Assembly: GCA_905214235.1 (NCBI GenBank)
Contig: CAJMLF010000029.1
Location: 1-19,566, forward strand
Direction of reading: 5' to 3'
From: an uncultured bacterium
Lineage (GTDB): Bacteria > Bacillota > Bacilli > Lactobacillales > Lactobacillaceae
Length of the DNA: 19,566 nucleotides
The notes beneath the pieces are model-generated. The model ran no database searches. It was not told the origin of the DNA and was given only the letters and a program-made list of their open reading frames with translations. The translations under genes were made by a program, and so were the position numbers. Positions 19,511 to 19,566 of this stretch are shown here, in pieces. Within the stretch, counting starts at the first letter, position 1. The number at the start of each line of letters is the position of its first letter.

Positions 19511-19566
19511 AATCCCCCGGAATGTCAATTTAAATTAGAAATTGGTCATCTGTAATATACTTCATG

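Noticed and set aside
1..19566. CRISPR array, transposase or phage structural genes
   Set aside because: No regularly spaced repeats of CRISPR type and no reading frame with transposase, integrase or phage motifs were found.

Overview
The window looks like a chromosomal segment of a lactic acid bacterium, most likely a Limosilactobacillus close to L. fermentum. This rests on the moderately high GC coding sequence with AT-rich intergenic spacers, strong AGGAGG ribosome sites, an L-2-hydroxyisocaproate dehydrogenase, a T-box-controlled methionine transporter and a tandem pair of TagE/Gtf-type glycosyltransferases. The species assignment is an inference. Nothing resembles CRISPR, a transposase or an integrase gene.

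Layout. 1-3226 (minus): two adjacent, probably co-translated GT4-type glycosyltransferases with a strong terminator. 3354-4469 (plus): a Lys/Ala-rich coiled-coil protein of unknown function, then msrB. 4495-4593 (minus): an unlisted 32-residue hydrophobic peptide gene with its own promoter and ribosome site, followed upstream by about 300 bp of non-coding DNA with short direct repeats. 4944-9091 (minus): a methionine uptake operon metQ-metN-metI plus an M20 amidohydrolase, preceded by a consensus promoter and a complete T-box leader with an ATG (Met) specifier. 9167-12155 (plus): a LacI-family regulator, a structured spacer, then a VOC-family protein and a zinc alcohol/polyol dehydrogenase behind a strong promoter whose -35 box lies inside a 16-bp LacI-type palindrome. 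12246-15308 (plus): L-HicDH, an MFS exporter and a TauE/SafE permease. 15319-17035 (minus): a D-2-hydroxyacid dehydrogenase with a perfect cre site at its promoter, and endonuclease III. 17305-18792 (plus): an APC amino-acid permease. 18827-19566: tRNA-Thr(GGT) and a non-coding region bounded by a 63-bp near-duplicate of the tRNA 3' end and its terminator.

Functional theme. Much of the window deals with amino acids and their keto/hydroxy acids: methionine import and possible de-acylation, methionine sulfoxide repair, stereospecific reduction of branched 2-keto acids in both the L and D series, and an amino-acid permease. The VOC/dehydrogenase pair is a separate, probably inducible catabolic unit whose substrate cannot be read from the sequence.

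The least explained part is 18960-19450. Two divergent promoters appear to drive two short, terminated, apparently non-coding RNAs. The 5' end of one is complementary to two separated segments of the other, and the whole lies between att-like copies of the tRNA end. I read this as a decayed or minimal tRNA-inserted element carrying an antisense-like RNA pair.
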